64,000 nt of DNA from Owenia fusiformis (taxonomy: Eukaryota; Annelida; Polychaeta; Sabellida; Oweniidae): NCBI GenBank assembly GCA_903813345.2, contig CAIIXF020000005.1:41207394-41271393 (forward strand). Reading direction: 5' to 3'. Under the pieces are notes generated by a model. The model had not been told where the DNA came from. It did no database searches and saw only the letters and a list, made by a program, of their open reading frames with translations. Each line of letters begins with the position of its first letter. The first letter of the stretch is position 1. The position numbers were made by a program, and so were the translations under genes. Shown piece by piece: positions 36,001 through 45,553 of the stretch.

Positions 36001-39000
36001 TGTTTTTTGCCGAAAAAATTAAGAAAATCGGTTCATAAACAAGCGAGAAATGAACTGCACTGAATCAGTGCATGAAAATGGTTCTGAGAAAAATGCATTT
36101 CAAAATTTTAGTTCTCATAGAAACCAATGGTACAATGATATCTAAAACATAATCTATTCTTCCTTTTAACCTGGTTAGACAATCAACATTGGTTTTTTAA
36201 TGAAAGTCTAGCATTTTTAGAAAAGATTGACATCGAAAAAAAATTTTCAAAAAGTTTTTGTTACCTTAGTGACATCACTAATGTTTCAAAATATTTTTGA
36301 TAAGCTAAAACATTGAAGTGGCCCATTAAATATGACATTTTATTATTGAAATAGTGTGTCTTTTGTTCAATCTTTGCATTGGTGTTAAAAAGATAATCTT
36401 TTTTGAAATGCATTAAGAAATATTTGATGATTAAGAAATTTCAACTTTTTTTGAAAAATGGCGGGAAATTTGAATATTTGAGAAATGAAATGCTCATAAC
36501 TTTTTTTTCAAAAAATTTTTTTTGTTCAAAAATCTCTAAAATCACTTTTTAAGTCCTGACAAATAGTAAATGAATGATAAAAAAATATTTTCAAACTTTA
36601 GACGGGGACTTTAAAGGCATTTAAGGTTTTAAAAGTTGTCAGAGGTTTTGGCCCTTGAACATGAGTACTGGTCCTTATGACTAGTAGAAATTCAAATCAT
36701 ATATTGTAAGTCTCTGTTCAGTAAGTTTCATCAATGTTTCCAATTGTATCAGTAGAGCATTAAATAAATTGTTCTGTTATAAATATTAATCTTGAGTGAT
36801 GTTAAATGTTGTTTATTATATTTATTTATATATTTATCCCATCGAACGAAGTTTGGAGGGATATAGGGAACGCCTCCATCCATCTGTCTGTCCGTCTGGG
36901 AAATAACTCAAATACTGTTGGCCCGATTTTGTTCATATTTTGTATACATATACCCTTTTGGAGTAGAAGTTCTGCTCGAAAGGCGATTTTCAAAATGGCC
37001 GCTCATTTAGCAATGGTGGCCATTTTAGTGCCGATTTTACAGTAATTTAGGTGCAATATGTAAAACTGTAATAGCAATATGTTTGAAATGTAAAAAATTA
37101 TATAGGACATTAATAAAGCTAGAAATGTAGAAGCACATGGCAGCCATCTTGAAAAATGGCGGCCTTTGGTCATTATTTTATGATTTTTGCTGTAACTCGA
37201 AAAGTAGTGGAGCGATTTTGTTCATATTTGGTATTAAATGTGAATGTGAATACTTTAAGCATGGCACACTGACTAATGACACTTTTGGTAGAAGGGTATT
37301 TTGAAAAATGGCTGCCATTTTTGCTATATACTTTGTTTGTAAAAATGCCAGCCATGGCTGTTCGATGGGATTTGCTGTACGCTTTGGCGTTGCTGTTGTC
37401 TAGTTTATATCTAACATTAACTTGAGAATCTAAATAAATAAACAAATAAATATATATTTTGAAAAATGATTTTTTAAGTTATAAGGAGCGTTTGACAAAA
37501 ATTGAAAAATAATGTGGCAGTTGCTATTTGTTTTATGATATACTCTTTGACTTGTAGTCTGTAAAGAAAAGCAAGATTTAATTCTGACCTTTTTATTGGC
37601 ATTTAAAGAAATTGAATGAGATCCAAGATGGCCACCACTAGATTAAGTAGAGGATAGAAAATACCAATGATTTTTGGTTCAGATTTCTTAAGATGTAGAT
37701 CAGATGTAGTAATGAGCCCTTGTCTTATGCATCCTCCGATCACAGGGCTTCAAAATCCAGAATATATTCTTTCTTTTTACCCCCTGCGATAAGCAGTTAG
37801 CCTTTCCCCAATTAAGAACTCGCAATCTGATTGGCTGTCGCAACACTGCGACAGAAATCATGTATAAGTCATTGCGCATAATAAGATCACATGATTCAGT
37901 TTAATCGGGCGCTTCCAAATTGGTAATAGCAGGGGGAAGAAGGAGGTACGGATTCTGGATACCTGTTTAGGAGGATGTGTCTTATGTGAACTGGTCTGTA
38001 TCAAGCAAATGTGCAGCCGTCACCTTCGCAGCTATGATGGCAGATGGTAATTGTCGATTTTGATATTGTTAAAGTTTTTATTAAATTAAACTACTTAATA
38101 TGTCAATACGTTATGTTTTGAAATTTAAACCAAATCAGTCTTTTGTGACATGATAACTATGGCTCAGTATGATCATTTGTTCATATATAGTGCATGGGCA
38201 CCACACTTCAGTGATATCTTCCACCGCTTAGGGGAAGGTAAATGGAAATGTATGACACAGTAACAGTCATGTTAGTTTTCAATATGCGGTAACTGATTGG
38301 ACATCTTCGCTCTCCATTATAAACTCTCATAATGTTACCCCATCACCGCATATCAGTTATCTTATCATCTGTAAAACCTAAATCCCCTTGCCTCAAGCGG
38401 TAGATAATATCATTGAACTGTGGTGCCTACGCATGGTATATGAACAAATTATCATTCTCCAGAGTAATAGCATGTCATATAAGCCTGATATACGAGTAGT
38501 CCAAATATCAAAGCATTACATCAACTATAAAGTGGTTTAATTCAATGGAAACAAAAAATATTGAAATTAACGCTAAACCTCAGCCATCTTAGATACGAAA
38601 GGTTACGGCCATTACCTTCGCTTGATACTGACCAGTGTTTGTCGATTCACAATGTTTCATCTCTGCTCTTCTAACTTCAACATGATATTTCTAGTACAGC
38701 TTGTTTTTCAAAAAGGACTTAACCCTTTATACCATATTATTATCTGACACTTCAGTCATTTTTCAGTGGTATTTCTTGGGATAAAGTAAATTTGTAAGTT
38801 TCTTGGTTAATATTTCTTTTATTGACAATAGTGTCGACACATGGAACATCAGTCGTTATACAAACTAATTACTTTGGTATATCTTTACATTCTAAGCAAA
38901 TCAGTTTTCTTGAAACTCTGATCTGGGAATTTTGCCCACCATCTCCAGTTAGTATCATTCTGCTATGGACCAGTGAGGTGAGGGCCTCTAATAGTTGGAT

Positions 39001-42000
39001 GACACAAAAAGTAGTTTTCATATAAGAATATGCGATCACTTGCCTGAAATAGGGCCACCATCTTCATATTGTATAAGTTATTAAGAGAACTACTATTTAT
39101 GACTTGTATGTTGATTCTCATTGAATTCTTTGCCATCTATTGACAGCTCTCCAAACCATAAATGCACTTGCAAAATGTATACTAATTGTGCTGACATCTA
39201 TTTATAAATATGTGGATAAAGAATGTATGTTTCTGTTCCAGTAAACATGTCCTGTCAGAAGATGTTGTTGACCGAAAAGTAGCTGACAATAAGCTCTACA
39301 CAAAACGTCTTTTGACTAAAACAAACCATATGCCAAAATGGGGTGAAAAAATTGTGCCGGGACCAAAGTATGTTGCCCTCGTTGAAGAGTCTGTAGTAGA
39401 CCCAAAAGCCAAAACATTGACTACATATACCAGAAATGTGGGCTATACTCGCCTTATGGTAAGTAGAGTAAATTAAAACTGTCAAGTGAGAACCTCTCTA
39501 AGTGGACACCTTGGAAGTCTGTCAATTTATAAAAATCCTTTGATACTTTGTAATGAACTTCTGTAGGTTTGCTCCACTGTGCCAGAAAATCTCCACTCCA
39601 GTGGGCTATGAAAAAAATGATTATATATTCGCGATTGGACTTAGTTGAGCTACTTCCTGTTTGAGATATCAAGCAGCAGCGGAATTCATCAGTTTAATCA
39701 AGTCTTTGAAGTGGCTGTATACTTTTTATTGTCTGAATCATATTGAACCCTATAGATTGTAAAAGTTCACCCCTAGTCCCCTTAAACTTACCGAATAGTG
39801 AAAACAAACTTCCTACTCCATCAATCCAGAAAGTTCCAGCATGCACCGTGATAAATACTATACCCGAAAGAAACCTTGGCATAAAAATAACAAACTCTGA
39901 ATAAAAACCAAGTGTGTTTGTTTCCTGCACATGGCATTAAATAGAAAAGAAGTTGTATTTCATACAGATAAGCAGAACATTACAACTATAAGCATGAAAA
40001 TAGTGAGTACGAGTGACCAATTTTGAGTCATGGTAAAGGGAAACGAGTGAAAGCATTTTTTGATGAAAATTTCAAATTGTGAGTTGAAGTTTTCCACTCG
40101 AACAATTGATTTTTAGCACAAATGCAAGTAAAACTTGAGTGTACAAGTCAGTCTTCCTACCACTATCCATTCGTATATTGACAAGACATACCTGTCATGT
40201 CTGGAAGAATATTGATTGGTATTTATTAGTTCGAATTTGAAAACTGTTTGACATCCAGATGGATACATGCTATTTAAAAAAAGTGAATCTCTCATCCAGT
40301 CAGATTGCAGCATAGCAACTCTCTTATTCTCAACAGATGAACGACCATTCTTTATGTAATGCATCTGGGAATCTGCATTGTGTTGCGATGTCACAAGTTG
40401 ATTCTTTCAAGGCTTATATCCCTATTTTTTTTTATAAGCAATGTGTTCTTACATCGTGTTTGAATTAGAATAGATGATAGACCATTCAAGCTGTCTAACT
40501 CGTGCGGAACTTCATCATGTATAATGGCCCACATTATCTACTCCTTAAATGGTTATTACATTAATTTGTAAATGGCAACATCATCATCAGGTATATTGTA
40601 TTTGAAAATATCTATAACGGCAGAATATTGAGACATTAACATAAAAGTTCAGACACAATGCTTTCAAGTATATATAAATGTTTTATTAATCATAATAAAA
40701 CATGATAATTGTATGCATCCTGACTGATCAAACATAACTTTTCTGGTTATGGGCATATAATGTTTGATTCATATGTCGCTATGCATCATCAATTAGTCTA
40801 TATTGACTATCTCTATGTTGACAGTTTCTCCAGTTATTACAGTAAGTTTCTGATTAGTTTCACTTGGATTCTCAAGCTCACATGTTCCTTTGCCAATAGG
40901 GGGTGGATTTGTACAGACCCTCACTCTGGATTTCTTGCCATTCTCCACAGGGGTGTATTCACTCCAGTCTCCCCAATTGCCATTCATTGATATGGCTTCC
41001 TCTATCCATTTTAAGTAATTGGTCACCTTGGTATACACACCTGTATTATTAGAAAGTACATGTAGGAACTAATGTATTGGTGGCTGATATGTATTCTTTT
41101 GGGATGTCTATAATAAGGTATTGTTATTTCAATATTGCCCAGAACTATAGACATATTACATTGACTTTCTCCTCAAATCATCAATTCTGATATAATACTA
41201 GTAGACCAATCTTTTAATAATTTGAAGTACCAGTATGCTGAAACAATGGATTGATCTATTGGCCTTGATCATAAAACGAGAGGAATTTCAAATTGGACTT
41301 ATACTCTGAAATTTATTACCAGATTTTTCCCCACAGGATCTTTCGGGGCCCCAGCTCACTATTCCATATTGTCTCCACGTCTCTGTTCTTCCATCTCTGC
41401 AGGAGAGAGGTCCTCCTGAATCTCCATAACACGAGTCCCTGATATAAAAAATTAGTGAGACTTAAAAAGGCTCAAGACGACTTACTCTGATCCCGATCAT
41501 AACAATCTGTAAATTGCACCGTCAATAGAAAGACCTTTCTCAAGATAAGTTTAAAATATACTAGTAGTAGATTTTATAAAATGCACTCATGATGACCTCA
41601 TAGATTTTGGAACTAATATGCTAACTTTAAACTTTGTACTTACTTCTTAGGTAATTTAGCACAAATCATATTTCCACTCCTCCTCACATCCGCGCTATCA
41701 GATGCATCTAAATCACATGTTTCCTGTGTCATCTGTACATTAACTTCTAACAATATATCAGAATTACTATGTTCATCTGAATAATTTGTTCTGCCCCAGC
41801 CTATCACGGTACATTCCATATTCTTAAGGTCAATGTTCCGAATCTTTTCGCCAGTCGGAAGCTCATTTGGTTTAGTGTGGTTGTTATATTCCAGTGGCTC
41901 TTCAAGTGTCAGTATTGCAATATCGTTATTATACTTTATATCAAGATTGTAATCTTCATGCACAAGGACTTTGGTTGCAATTCTCATTTGTTGAAGTGGT

Positions 42001-44335
42001 TCATCATTAGAACGGTTATGCTTTCCAGCCAGAACTCTAACAGGATCACGTTGATAGTCAAAACAATGGGCAGCAGTTAATATGTGCCAAGGACTCAGTA
42101 TAGTTCCCCCACATTTTAGATCTGGTAAATACACCATCCAAGGATAGTTATGTTTGGGTTTCACTTCATTTCCACCAATTATAATTCCAGTTGCTTCTGA
42201 TTTACGCTTTCCTGCTTCAGGACACTCCTGTTGTTCACAAATATTGATTTCTATTGCGTGGTTCATATTGCATGGGTTGCCATTCTGGTCTAGTGCCCCT
42301 TGACATTGCCTAACTCTTGCCTGCTTTGTACAACCTCCAGCACATGGCGATTTACCACTAGCTGTTCCTACAAGGTTATTAACTATGTTCAAGTGATTCA
42401 TTTATTTTGAAACATTGGTACATTATTTCCTCCGTTCTACATAATATGACTTCTTTGCATTATTTATTTGAGTATTGGATTTTCTATACTATGGATCATC
42501 AAAAGAATGCAGGATATTTAATACACTTCATTTAGTGTACTTGTTAATATATTTATTTAGTATGTGAAATTGTTTTTCTAATAACAACATTGTTACATAT
42601 ACATTATTACATGAATACCTTTTTCTACACGATCACAAGGTCCAGCACAATTTTCCACCTTCCTTGATATGCAGGTACACTTGTTACAGCCTTCCCAGTA
42701 TGTGTCTCCCCGAACTCGTCTTTGCTTGCACTTTCGGCATCCTGAATACAAATAGCACTGACTTAACATTAACATGATGCAGGTTTGTGAAAATGACCAG
42801 CTGGTAGTATGTATCTAAACTTATGATCTATAATTTTTAAAAAGTTCTAGGATTAATCTGTGGACTTACTTTTCATATCAGTGCAGTCTAGGTTGCCATC
42901 TACTGTGCATTTACATTTGTTACATCCATCATATGTACTTTTCCAAGATCCATGTTTTAGTCTACGCTCCTTGCCACTCTCATCTATGCAGCTCACTTCC
43001 TTGCAACAAATGCTGAATAGGCTATCTTGGGGTATAAAGCAAGTATATCCAGCAGGACATGTTATGCTTCCCCCGCCTTGACATTTATGTGGTTCATGAT
43101 CAATTTTCATCAACGGGGCACAATCTGGAACCCCTTTCATCTCGCAACAGGCCCAGTTATCTTTCCTTGTGCAAATATATGTGTTTGGACACCTTCGGTC
43201 ATCTCTACCACATTTAATTGTGGGGTGTTTCTTCATACCATTTGTACACATTTTATCTTTTGCTGTGGTGCTACCTAAAAGTGAGTAAAGAAGGCTTAGT
43301 TGCAGTATGCGCCAACAAATCATTCTGCCTTGTGTTGGTTTGAAAACGGAAAATGATCAGAGGCCATTCACAATTTTAATGCTTAGTAAATGGGATAATA
43401 AAATATGTTATTATTGCGGTAGACTAGATAATGTATCCATTAATTAAATTATTTCAATAATCAAATGTCAGAAGTATAAGCCTATAATATGTGGCTTTTA
43501 ACAAAAAGGTGTGAATTGTAACATGACTTGTTAGTATGGGCTAATGATTCAGTAAATGTGATATTTTATAACTTTCCAAGCTGTCTAAAAGTTGTGACTA
43601 TTTCTCAGTATACTGTTTTACGGATAAGGTATCAATAATGTTACATTTGGTTTATTCTCAGTAAATTGATACAGAAATCTTGGTGGACCTTGTGGGATTT
43701 ATCATTACGCCATCAAAAAGAGACAGCTTACCACACACTTGTGACACAGATAATCTTGTTTTTTATTGACCATTCAAAATGCTTGAAGCATTATGATCAT
43801 GCAAAATTGTTTTTCCATCAATCACATATAGTGTTAATATGTCACCACCACAATGGGTGACATATTGTTATAGACTCCAACCTTTTAGTGGATGGTGTTC
43901 AGCGGTCAGAATTTGGCATCTGTAACAAATGCCAGGTGGTGACATTTTGCATGTTAATGCCTTGTTAATTATTGTTCTTATGTGTTTCAGTCAGTGGTGG
44001 AGAAATGCATCTTCAAAGTGGATGAGAAAAATTCCAAGTGGAGTCAAGTGGAACGTTACGCTTGGATCGACTCTAATGTAATTGGAGTTGGTGGTGCTAT
44101 CAAACATTTTGGAATGGAACGTTTCAAACATAATGTAAACAAAGCTTGCAAAGGCTTTGAGTATGTTCTCGACAACTTATATCCTGGTTTGAACCAGGTC
44201 GCTCAAGACACTGGTACAATGGCTGCTAGGAAAGAAAAATTAGCAGAAACTGCCAAAAAAGCAAAAGAAATTGCCAAAGCGAAAGCATCAAGACCAATCA
44301 CAGCAAACTGCAGTGGACAAGCGGCATCATCATAA
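20997..44335 (+). CDS. PRELID1: PRELID1, PRELI/MSF1 domain protein (complete, 217 aa)
   Basis: Model join(20997..21088, 39242..39458, 43991..44335). Phases agree and the 217-residue product is close to the 219 residues of human PRELID1. Family role: in complex with TRIAP1 it transfers phosphatidic acid across the mitochondrial intermembrane space for cardiolipin synthesis and protects from apoptosis. Seen here: N-terminal [17 protein letters not shown], then [48 protein letters not shown] and an Ala/Lys-rich C-terminal helix ([17 protein letters not shown]), all in the order of the human protein. Acceptor TTTCAG at 20970 shows a separate 5' UTR exon. Intron 1 (18.2 kb) contains a DEG/ENaC gene and intron 2 (4.5 kb) an antisense serine protease gene. 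AATAAA at 44408. Confidence 0.95.
21690..22015 (+). repeat. Two units of Helitron-like family B, plus sense
   Basis: Matches the 2289-3100 core in opposite orientation: TTATCTTTGATAACTTAAAT, TCAAGATGGCAACTGAATTT, AAAATGGCCACCATTTT. The outer ends are not clear. Confidence 0.6.
22020..23330. other. PRELID1 intron 1 / upstream of channel gene
   Basis: AT-rich sequence without recognised exons or repeats. Any promoter of the channel gene must lie here; I see no convincing core element. Confidence 0.4.
23331..24986 (+). CDS. DEG/ENaC (ASIC-like) amiloride-sensitive cation channel, intronless
   Basis: One uninterrupted 551-residue frame. Family role: trimeric plasma-membrane sodium channels gated by protons, peptides, bile acids or force. 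Seen: cytosolic N-terminus with the gating His-Gly at residues 15-16, TM1 about 31-53, the post-TM1 motif FPSVTVCP (72-79), a Cys-rich ectodomain with GEC...[13 protein letters not shown]...CGC, several N-glycosylation sites, pre-TM2 [12 protein letters not shown], and TM2 about 485-520 with selectivity filter Gly-Val-Ser (498-500). Short C-tail of 31 residues. Length is normal for the family. It lies in PRELID1 intron 1 on the same strand, so it needs its own promoter; a polyadenylation signal follows at 25048. No sign of decay. Subfamily and gating stimulus cannot be told from sequence alone. Confidence 0.93.
   Translation: MKEIVSEFTSNTSGHGWGMVGRTSSKFGKALWIAITLISTIAAIIWVATIIVRYVKYETIDRVEAKVDDIIFPSVTVCPLYGYSQEKLGEVYSDPNHDFLSHINFLNSLSVNSAEIGQITNETYLSFLKTVVSSAKSNRGFYESLGVAGISAMGHELHNFIPVCLYQENDCTEADFKKLVHHEYKNCYTFNGGDINLTKPIIASTGAQKGLSLTLYLENSEDSYVTYDTNRVLTAASGARVIIHEKGTLPDPDNEGFDVEPGHLINVALSANKRQLMSPPWGECAEHNTLHSTDYKYTRDTCKIKCMEKVIEQQCGCRQDLLPVEINETTNAGVQACGKFNREEWLKASEANSTVLKEDIARVRCAKEDFSWTTLSEGIPDCECEYNCTYVNYQIETSQSVWPMRGSELDFYCQLSYTQNASESAFLKWFYNSIGIYCSNIMEYVNVSQKYGNEVRANVLRVNVYFKNLEMKYTIQEEGFPLVSMISEIGGVLGIFIGVSIITILELFVFCSGIIYALIGSKKVSSEIDVKEITSTSKNNFEELSHHKRSN
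25048..25053 (+). terminator. Polyadenylation signal of the channel gene
   Basis: AATAAA 62 bases after the stop codon, within PRELID1 intron 1. Confidence 0.6.
25174..25864 (+). mobile_element. Helitron-like element, family C, left part
   Basis: Starts A|TCACACCATCGGTGGGATA, followed by a (GTGATC/GTGGTC)n-type tract (25198-25258), then ~145-bp tandem units (CGCCATTTCAGGAAAACCGC, GATATCAAGTACTAGAGC, GGCGGCCATCTTGTTTTCTG). The last unit stops mid-phrase at CAGGAAA, where a 5.9-kb element is inserted. The continuation resumes at 31804. Confidence 0.75.
26818..27303 (+). CDS. Possible remnant frame inside the long-TIR element
   Basis: A 161-codon frame with a Cys cluster ([18 protein letters not shown]). 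Cys-rich tails of this general look occur at the end of some transposon proteins, but there is no other match and an overlapping 123-codon frame exists on the minus strand. Function unknown; may be chance. Confidence 0.2.
   Translation: MLENIECTCTAFGIRCRYCDCENCNPKCPNLKHSTHTDPIVLLIYHAQNTNFNIFFKPEPKAATQETKCWNINEIRLSLGKVVCDNILFLFWGVTSHSGYIWHRQDAIIEADKKSEFFRKQAVVFKLIKALVICSITLVVSVTKCLNVESTIFLFPFFHAL
27241..27616. repeat. Inverted repeat, ~78-bp arms, ~215-bp loop
   Basis: Left arm includes GTAACAAAATGTC, TTGTAGGCAGAATCCCCAC; right arm carries the inverse GTGGGAATTCTGCCTACAA and GACATTTTGTTAC. Could fold as a long hairpin; possibly a fold-back element or paired ends of a decayed one. Confidence 0.65.
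28000..28270. other. GGCCC/GGGCC-rich degenerate stretch
   Basis: Short phrases such as GGGCCCATAAAAGGCCTTAA and a C12 run at about 28226. No gene. Confidence 0.35.
28497..30231 (+). mobile_element. Helitron-like element, family A, copy 2
   Basis: A|TCCCATCGAACGAAG, (TCCG)n/(TACG)n tract at 28536-28604, about nine ~125-130-bp units with GGCGGCCATTTT palindromes, then hairpin GCTACGCTTTGGCGTTGC, 11 bases, CTGG|T. Two 258-bp blocks (29421-29609 region and 29679-29867 region) are near-identical, showing recent unit amplification. Confidence 0.8.
30377..30930. mobile_element. Mariner-like fold-back element
   Basis: Left end TACAGGGCGAGCCAAAAATG; inverted arms of about 160 bp (CACGATTTTATGGCCATTT with its inverse at about 30772-30790; AATCCAGTC with GACTGGGTTATT). 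TACAGGG...AAAAAT is typical of mariner/Tc1 MITEs. The right terminus is diverged, so the TA duplication is not certain. Confidence 0.55.
31804..32460 (+). mobile_element. Helitron-like element, family C, right part
   Basis: Continues the family C array (AAAACCGCTCATCGGATTTC and further 140-bp units). Ends near TTTGATGGTGTGATCTCGTT, the inverse of its 5' GATCACACCATC-like motif, with a GTGA/TCAC hairpin. A CTRR terminus is not clear. Confidence 0.65.
33554..33694. repeat. 141-bp fold-back hairpin
   Basis: Arms GTTATGCAC...GGATACAGGGAATATCCC and the inverse GTGCATAAC ending, with CCCGAGGGACTGAAGGG loop. Size and structure fit a small MITE; no clear target duplication. Confidence 0.6.
34029..34132. 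repeat. Near-perfect palindrome with GAGCGAAGCG loop
   Basis: GTGATATCATTTTTATCGCC and its inverse flank GTTGATATCAAATATCAAC, meeting at GTGAGCGAAGCGAATGAGTG. Stem of about 48 bp. GATATC(A) words continue to about 34560. Confidence 0.7.
34140..36590. other. AT-rich PRELID1 intron sequence, nothing recognised
   Basis: No exon-like frame or clear repeat besides scattered GATATCACAC words up to 34560. Confidence 0.4.
36837..37403 (+). mobile_element. Helitron-like element, family A, copy 3 (short)
   Basis: A|TCCCATCGAACGAAG start, brief (TCTG/TCCG)n tract, a single core unit, hairpin and CTAG|T end. Internally shortened relative to copies 1 and 2, but both termini are intact. Confidence 0.8.
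37730..37977. mobile_element. Mutator-type MITE, 248 bp, 9-bp TSD
   Basis: Ends CATCCTCC/GGAGGATG with extended inverted similarity (CCAGAAT, CCCCCTGC). Perfect flanking repeats TGTCTTATG at 37721-37729 and 37978-37986. A 9-bp duplication is characteristic of Mutator-like elements. Confidence 0.85.
38171..38453. mobile_element. 283-bp MITE with ~70-bp inverted ends
   Basis: GAT(C/A)ATTTGTTCATAT, GGCACCACA and TACCGCTTGAGG-type blocks are mirrored at both ends. Target duplication not resolved. Confidence 0.7.
39242..39458 (+). CDS. PRELID1: PRELID1 coding exon 2
   Basis: Acceptor TTCCAG, donor CTTATG|GTAAGT. Encodes [46 protein letters not shown]; 217 bp bringing the frame back to phase 0. 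Confidence 0.95.
40682..40687 (-). terminator. Polyadenylation signal of the nested protease gene
   Basis: AATAAA on the minus strand about 105 bases past the stop codon. Confidence 0.55.
40793..41040 (-). CDS. Protease exon 5 (S1 C-terminus and TSP1)
   Basis: Acceptor ATACAG; encodes [16 protein letters not shown] (end of S1 fold), [20 protein letters not shown] and the terminal VNIEIVNID before TAA. Confidence 0.9.
40793..43323 (-). CDS. Secreted mosaic serine protease (lustrin/pacifastin-like/TSP1/trypsin), 555 aa
   Basis: Model join(43323..42870, 42741..42619, 42367..41644, 41438..41320, 41040..40793), all GT-AG with matching phases. Order: signal peptide (1-21); two Cys-rich lustrin-type repeats ([13 protein letters not shown]...[18 protein letters not shown]...CC); two pacifastin/VWC-like modules ([31 protein letters not shown]); a TSP1-like Cys module ([12 protein letters not shown]); an S1 peptidase domain with His293 (LTAAHC), Asp341 (NNDIAIL) and Ser441 (GDSGGP); then a TSP1 repeat (WGDWSEYTP). 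Asp435, six residues before the Ser, predicts cleavage after Lys/Arg. The residue before the mature end IIGG (Ile255) is not basic, which is odd for this family. The whole gene sits antisense in PRELID1 intron 2. The role is probably extracellular (matrix, defence or shell/cuticle), an inference only. Confidence 0.9.
41320..41438 (-). CDS. Protease exon 4 (active-site Ser)
   Basis: A 119-bp exon. Acceptor ATATCAG, donor TCTG|GTAATA. Encodes [13 protein letters not shown] and [13 protein letters not shown]. Confidence 0.93.
41644..42367 (-). CDS. Protease exon 3 (TSP1-like module, His and Asp of triad)
   Basis: Acceptor TTGTAG, donor AAGAA|GTAAGT. Contains [39 protein letters not shown] and TVIGWGRT. 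Confidence 0.93.
42619..42741 (-). CDS. Protease exon 2 (pacifastin/VWC-like module)
   Basis: A symmetrical phase 1-1 exon of 123 bp: Cys-rich [31 protein letters not shown]. Such exons are easily shuffled. Confidence 0.85.
42870..43323 (-). CDS. Protease exon 1 (signal peptide, lustrin repeats, Cys module)
   Basis: Start codon at 43323; hydrophobic leader [20 protein letters not shown]. Donor AAAA|GTAAGT, phase 1. Confidence 0.88.
43991..44335 (+). CDS. PRELID1: PRELID1 coding exon 3
   Basis: Acceptor GTTTCAG before TCAGTGG. Encodes [39 protein letters not shown] and the Ala/Lys-rich tail; stop TAA at 44333-44335. Confidence 0.95.
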   Translation, partial: SVVEKCIFKVDEKNSKWSQVERYAWIDSNVIGVGGAIKHFGMERFKHNVNKACKGFEYVLDNLYPGLNQVAQDTGTMAARKEKLAETAKKAKEIAKAKASRPITANCSGQAASS

Positions 44336-44407
44336 AACGTTGGAAATAACAATTTTCCAAGAGAATGACATCTATAAAAGTTTATTTAAATTCTACAAGA
44401 CATAAAA

Positions 44408-44413
44408 AATAAA
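44408..44413 (+). terminator. PRELID1: PRELID1 polyadenylation signal
   Basis: AATAAA 73 bases after the stop codon. Confidence 0.6.
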
Positions 44414-44985
44414 AACAATCAAAGGAATTAATTCCATTTAATGTGCCATAAGTGTCTAATGGAAATATATATGCACATTGTAATAACATCAACATTTTCT
44501 TGCTCAAATTCAAGAGATGCTATTCATACATAATATCACTGTTCATGCTTTATACTGATTTGATAGTTATTATTACATTCTGTTTAAAGATGGCAGCAAA
44601 AAACATTATTGTTATTCCAAGTTCTGTGGCATATCCAACTTATGACAGCTAGCTATATCAATAATTAAATGTACTTTGTGTGCTCCCGTGCAAGATATGA
44701 ATGTAAATACATTAAATTGGTCAAATTCATTACTTCAAAACCCTTTTCTGATATATTTTTTTATTCAACTTATCTCATGAAACTGGCAATGTGTGTATAA
44801 GTGCTTTAGTCTATGAGAGGTTTTGCAAGCTTATTTATACCTCATGTATATGTTCTTATAAAATCAATTTCAAATATCATTAAAATATAAGTACATGTAT
44901 CGCTTTCAATCCTTATTTTCACAACTTATCACTCTTACGGTTGATAACACGAATCAAAGTTTTGGAAAAATAGATTTTGATTATA

Positions 44986-45553
44986 CAGCGTGACATAAAA
45001 ATGCCATCCACCCACATAATGTTGCCTAACTTTTTCTCTGCACAGATTCTGACTTGTTTTTTGACACATCAAAACTAGGCTCCCTGATGAACCTCCACAA
45101 GAAGTTGCAGATGAGTGGCCCAACTAGAGGCACATTTATGAGTGTTACAAGATGTGTTGTTGATTCCTTTGCAGGCACACTTTGATTTTACACAAAAAAT
45201 GACACCCACCTTTTGTAACATAATTTTGGAAATAAGTTACAATAATTTTATCAATGACAACTATATCATTTTGTGTTTCATTGAATTGACTTCCTTTCCC
45301 TGAAATTATAAGCAAAAATCATTATTATTCTCAGTTATGTTACAGAAGGTAGGTGGCATTTTTTGTGTAGAATCCAAATGTGCCTGCAAAGGAATGGACG
45401 ACATTTAGAGCAAATCTTGTAACGCTCATAAAACTTCATATGGAGCTGCTCCGTAGAATCTAGTTTTGATGTGTGAAAGAACAATTCAGGTATCATGCAG
45501 ACAAAAAAAGGTTATCCAACATAAGTGTGTGTCATCTTTTTTGTACCACCCTG
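44986..45553. mobile_element. Mariner-type fold-back MITE, 568 bp
   Basis: TA|CAGCGTGACATAAAAATGCC at the left and an inverse end CACCCTG|TA at the right, with arms of roughly 230 bp (TTTGATTTTACACAAAAAATG with its inverse near 45350; TTTTGATGTGT near 45465). TA duplication and CAGGGTG-type ends fit Tc1/mariner. Confidence 0.8.

Larger units (their letters stand above)
32806..36613. mobile_element. Possible decayed element with TAAAGGCCCC-type ends
   Basis: Left end AAAGGCCCCATGTAAAGTTT; right end inverse-like AAACTTTAGACGGGGACTTT. Secondary inverted match CACTGGCATGTAGCG at 32848 versus CGCTACATGCCAGTG at 35791. The interior is AT-rich with hairpins and T-runs; no gene. The same terminal type bounds the 45961-46380 element. 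Confidence 0.4.
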
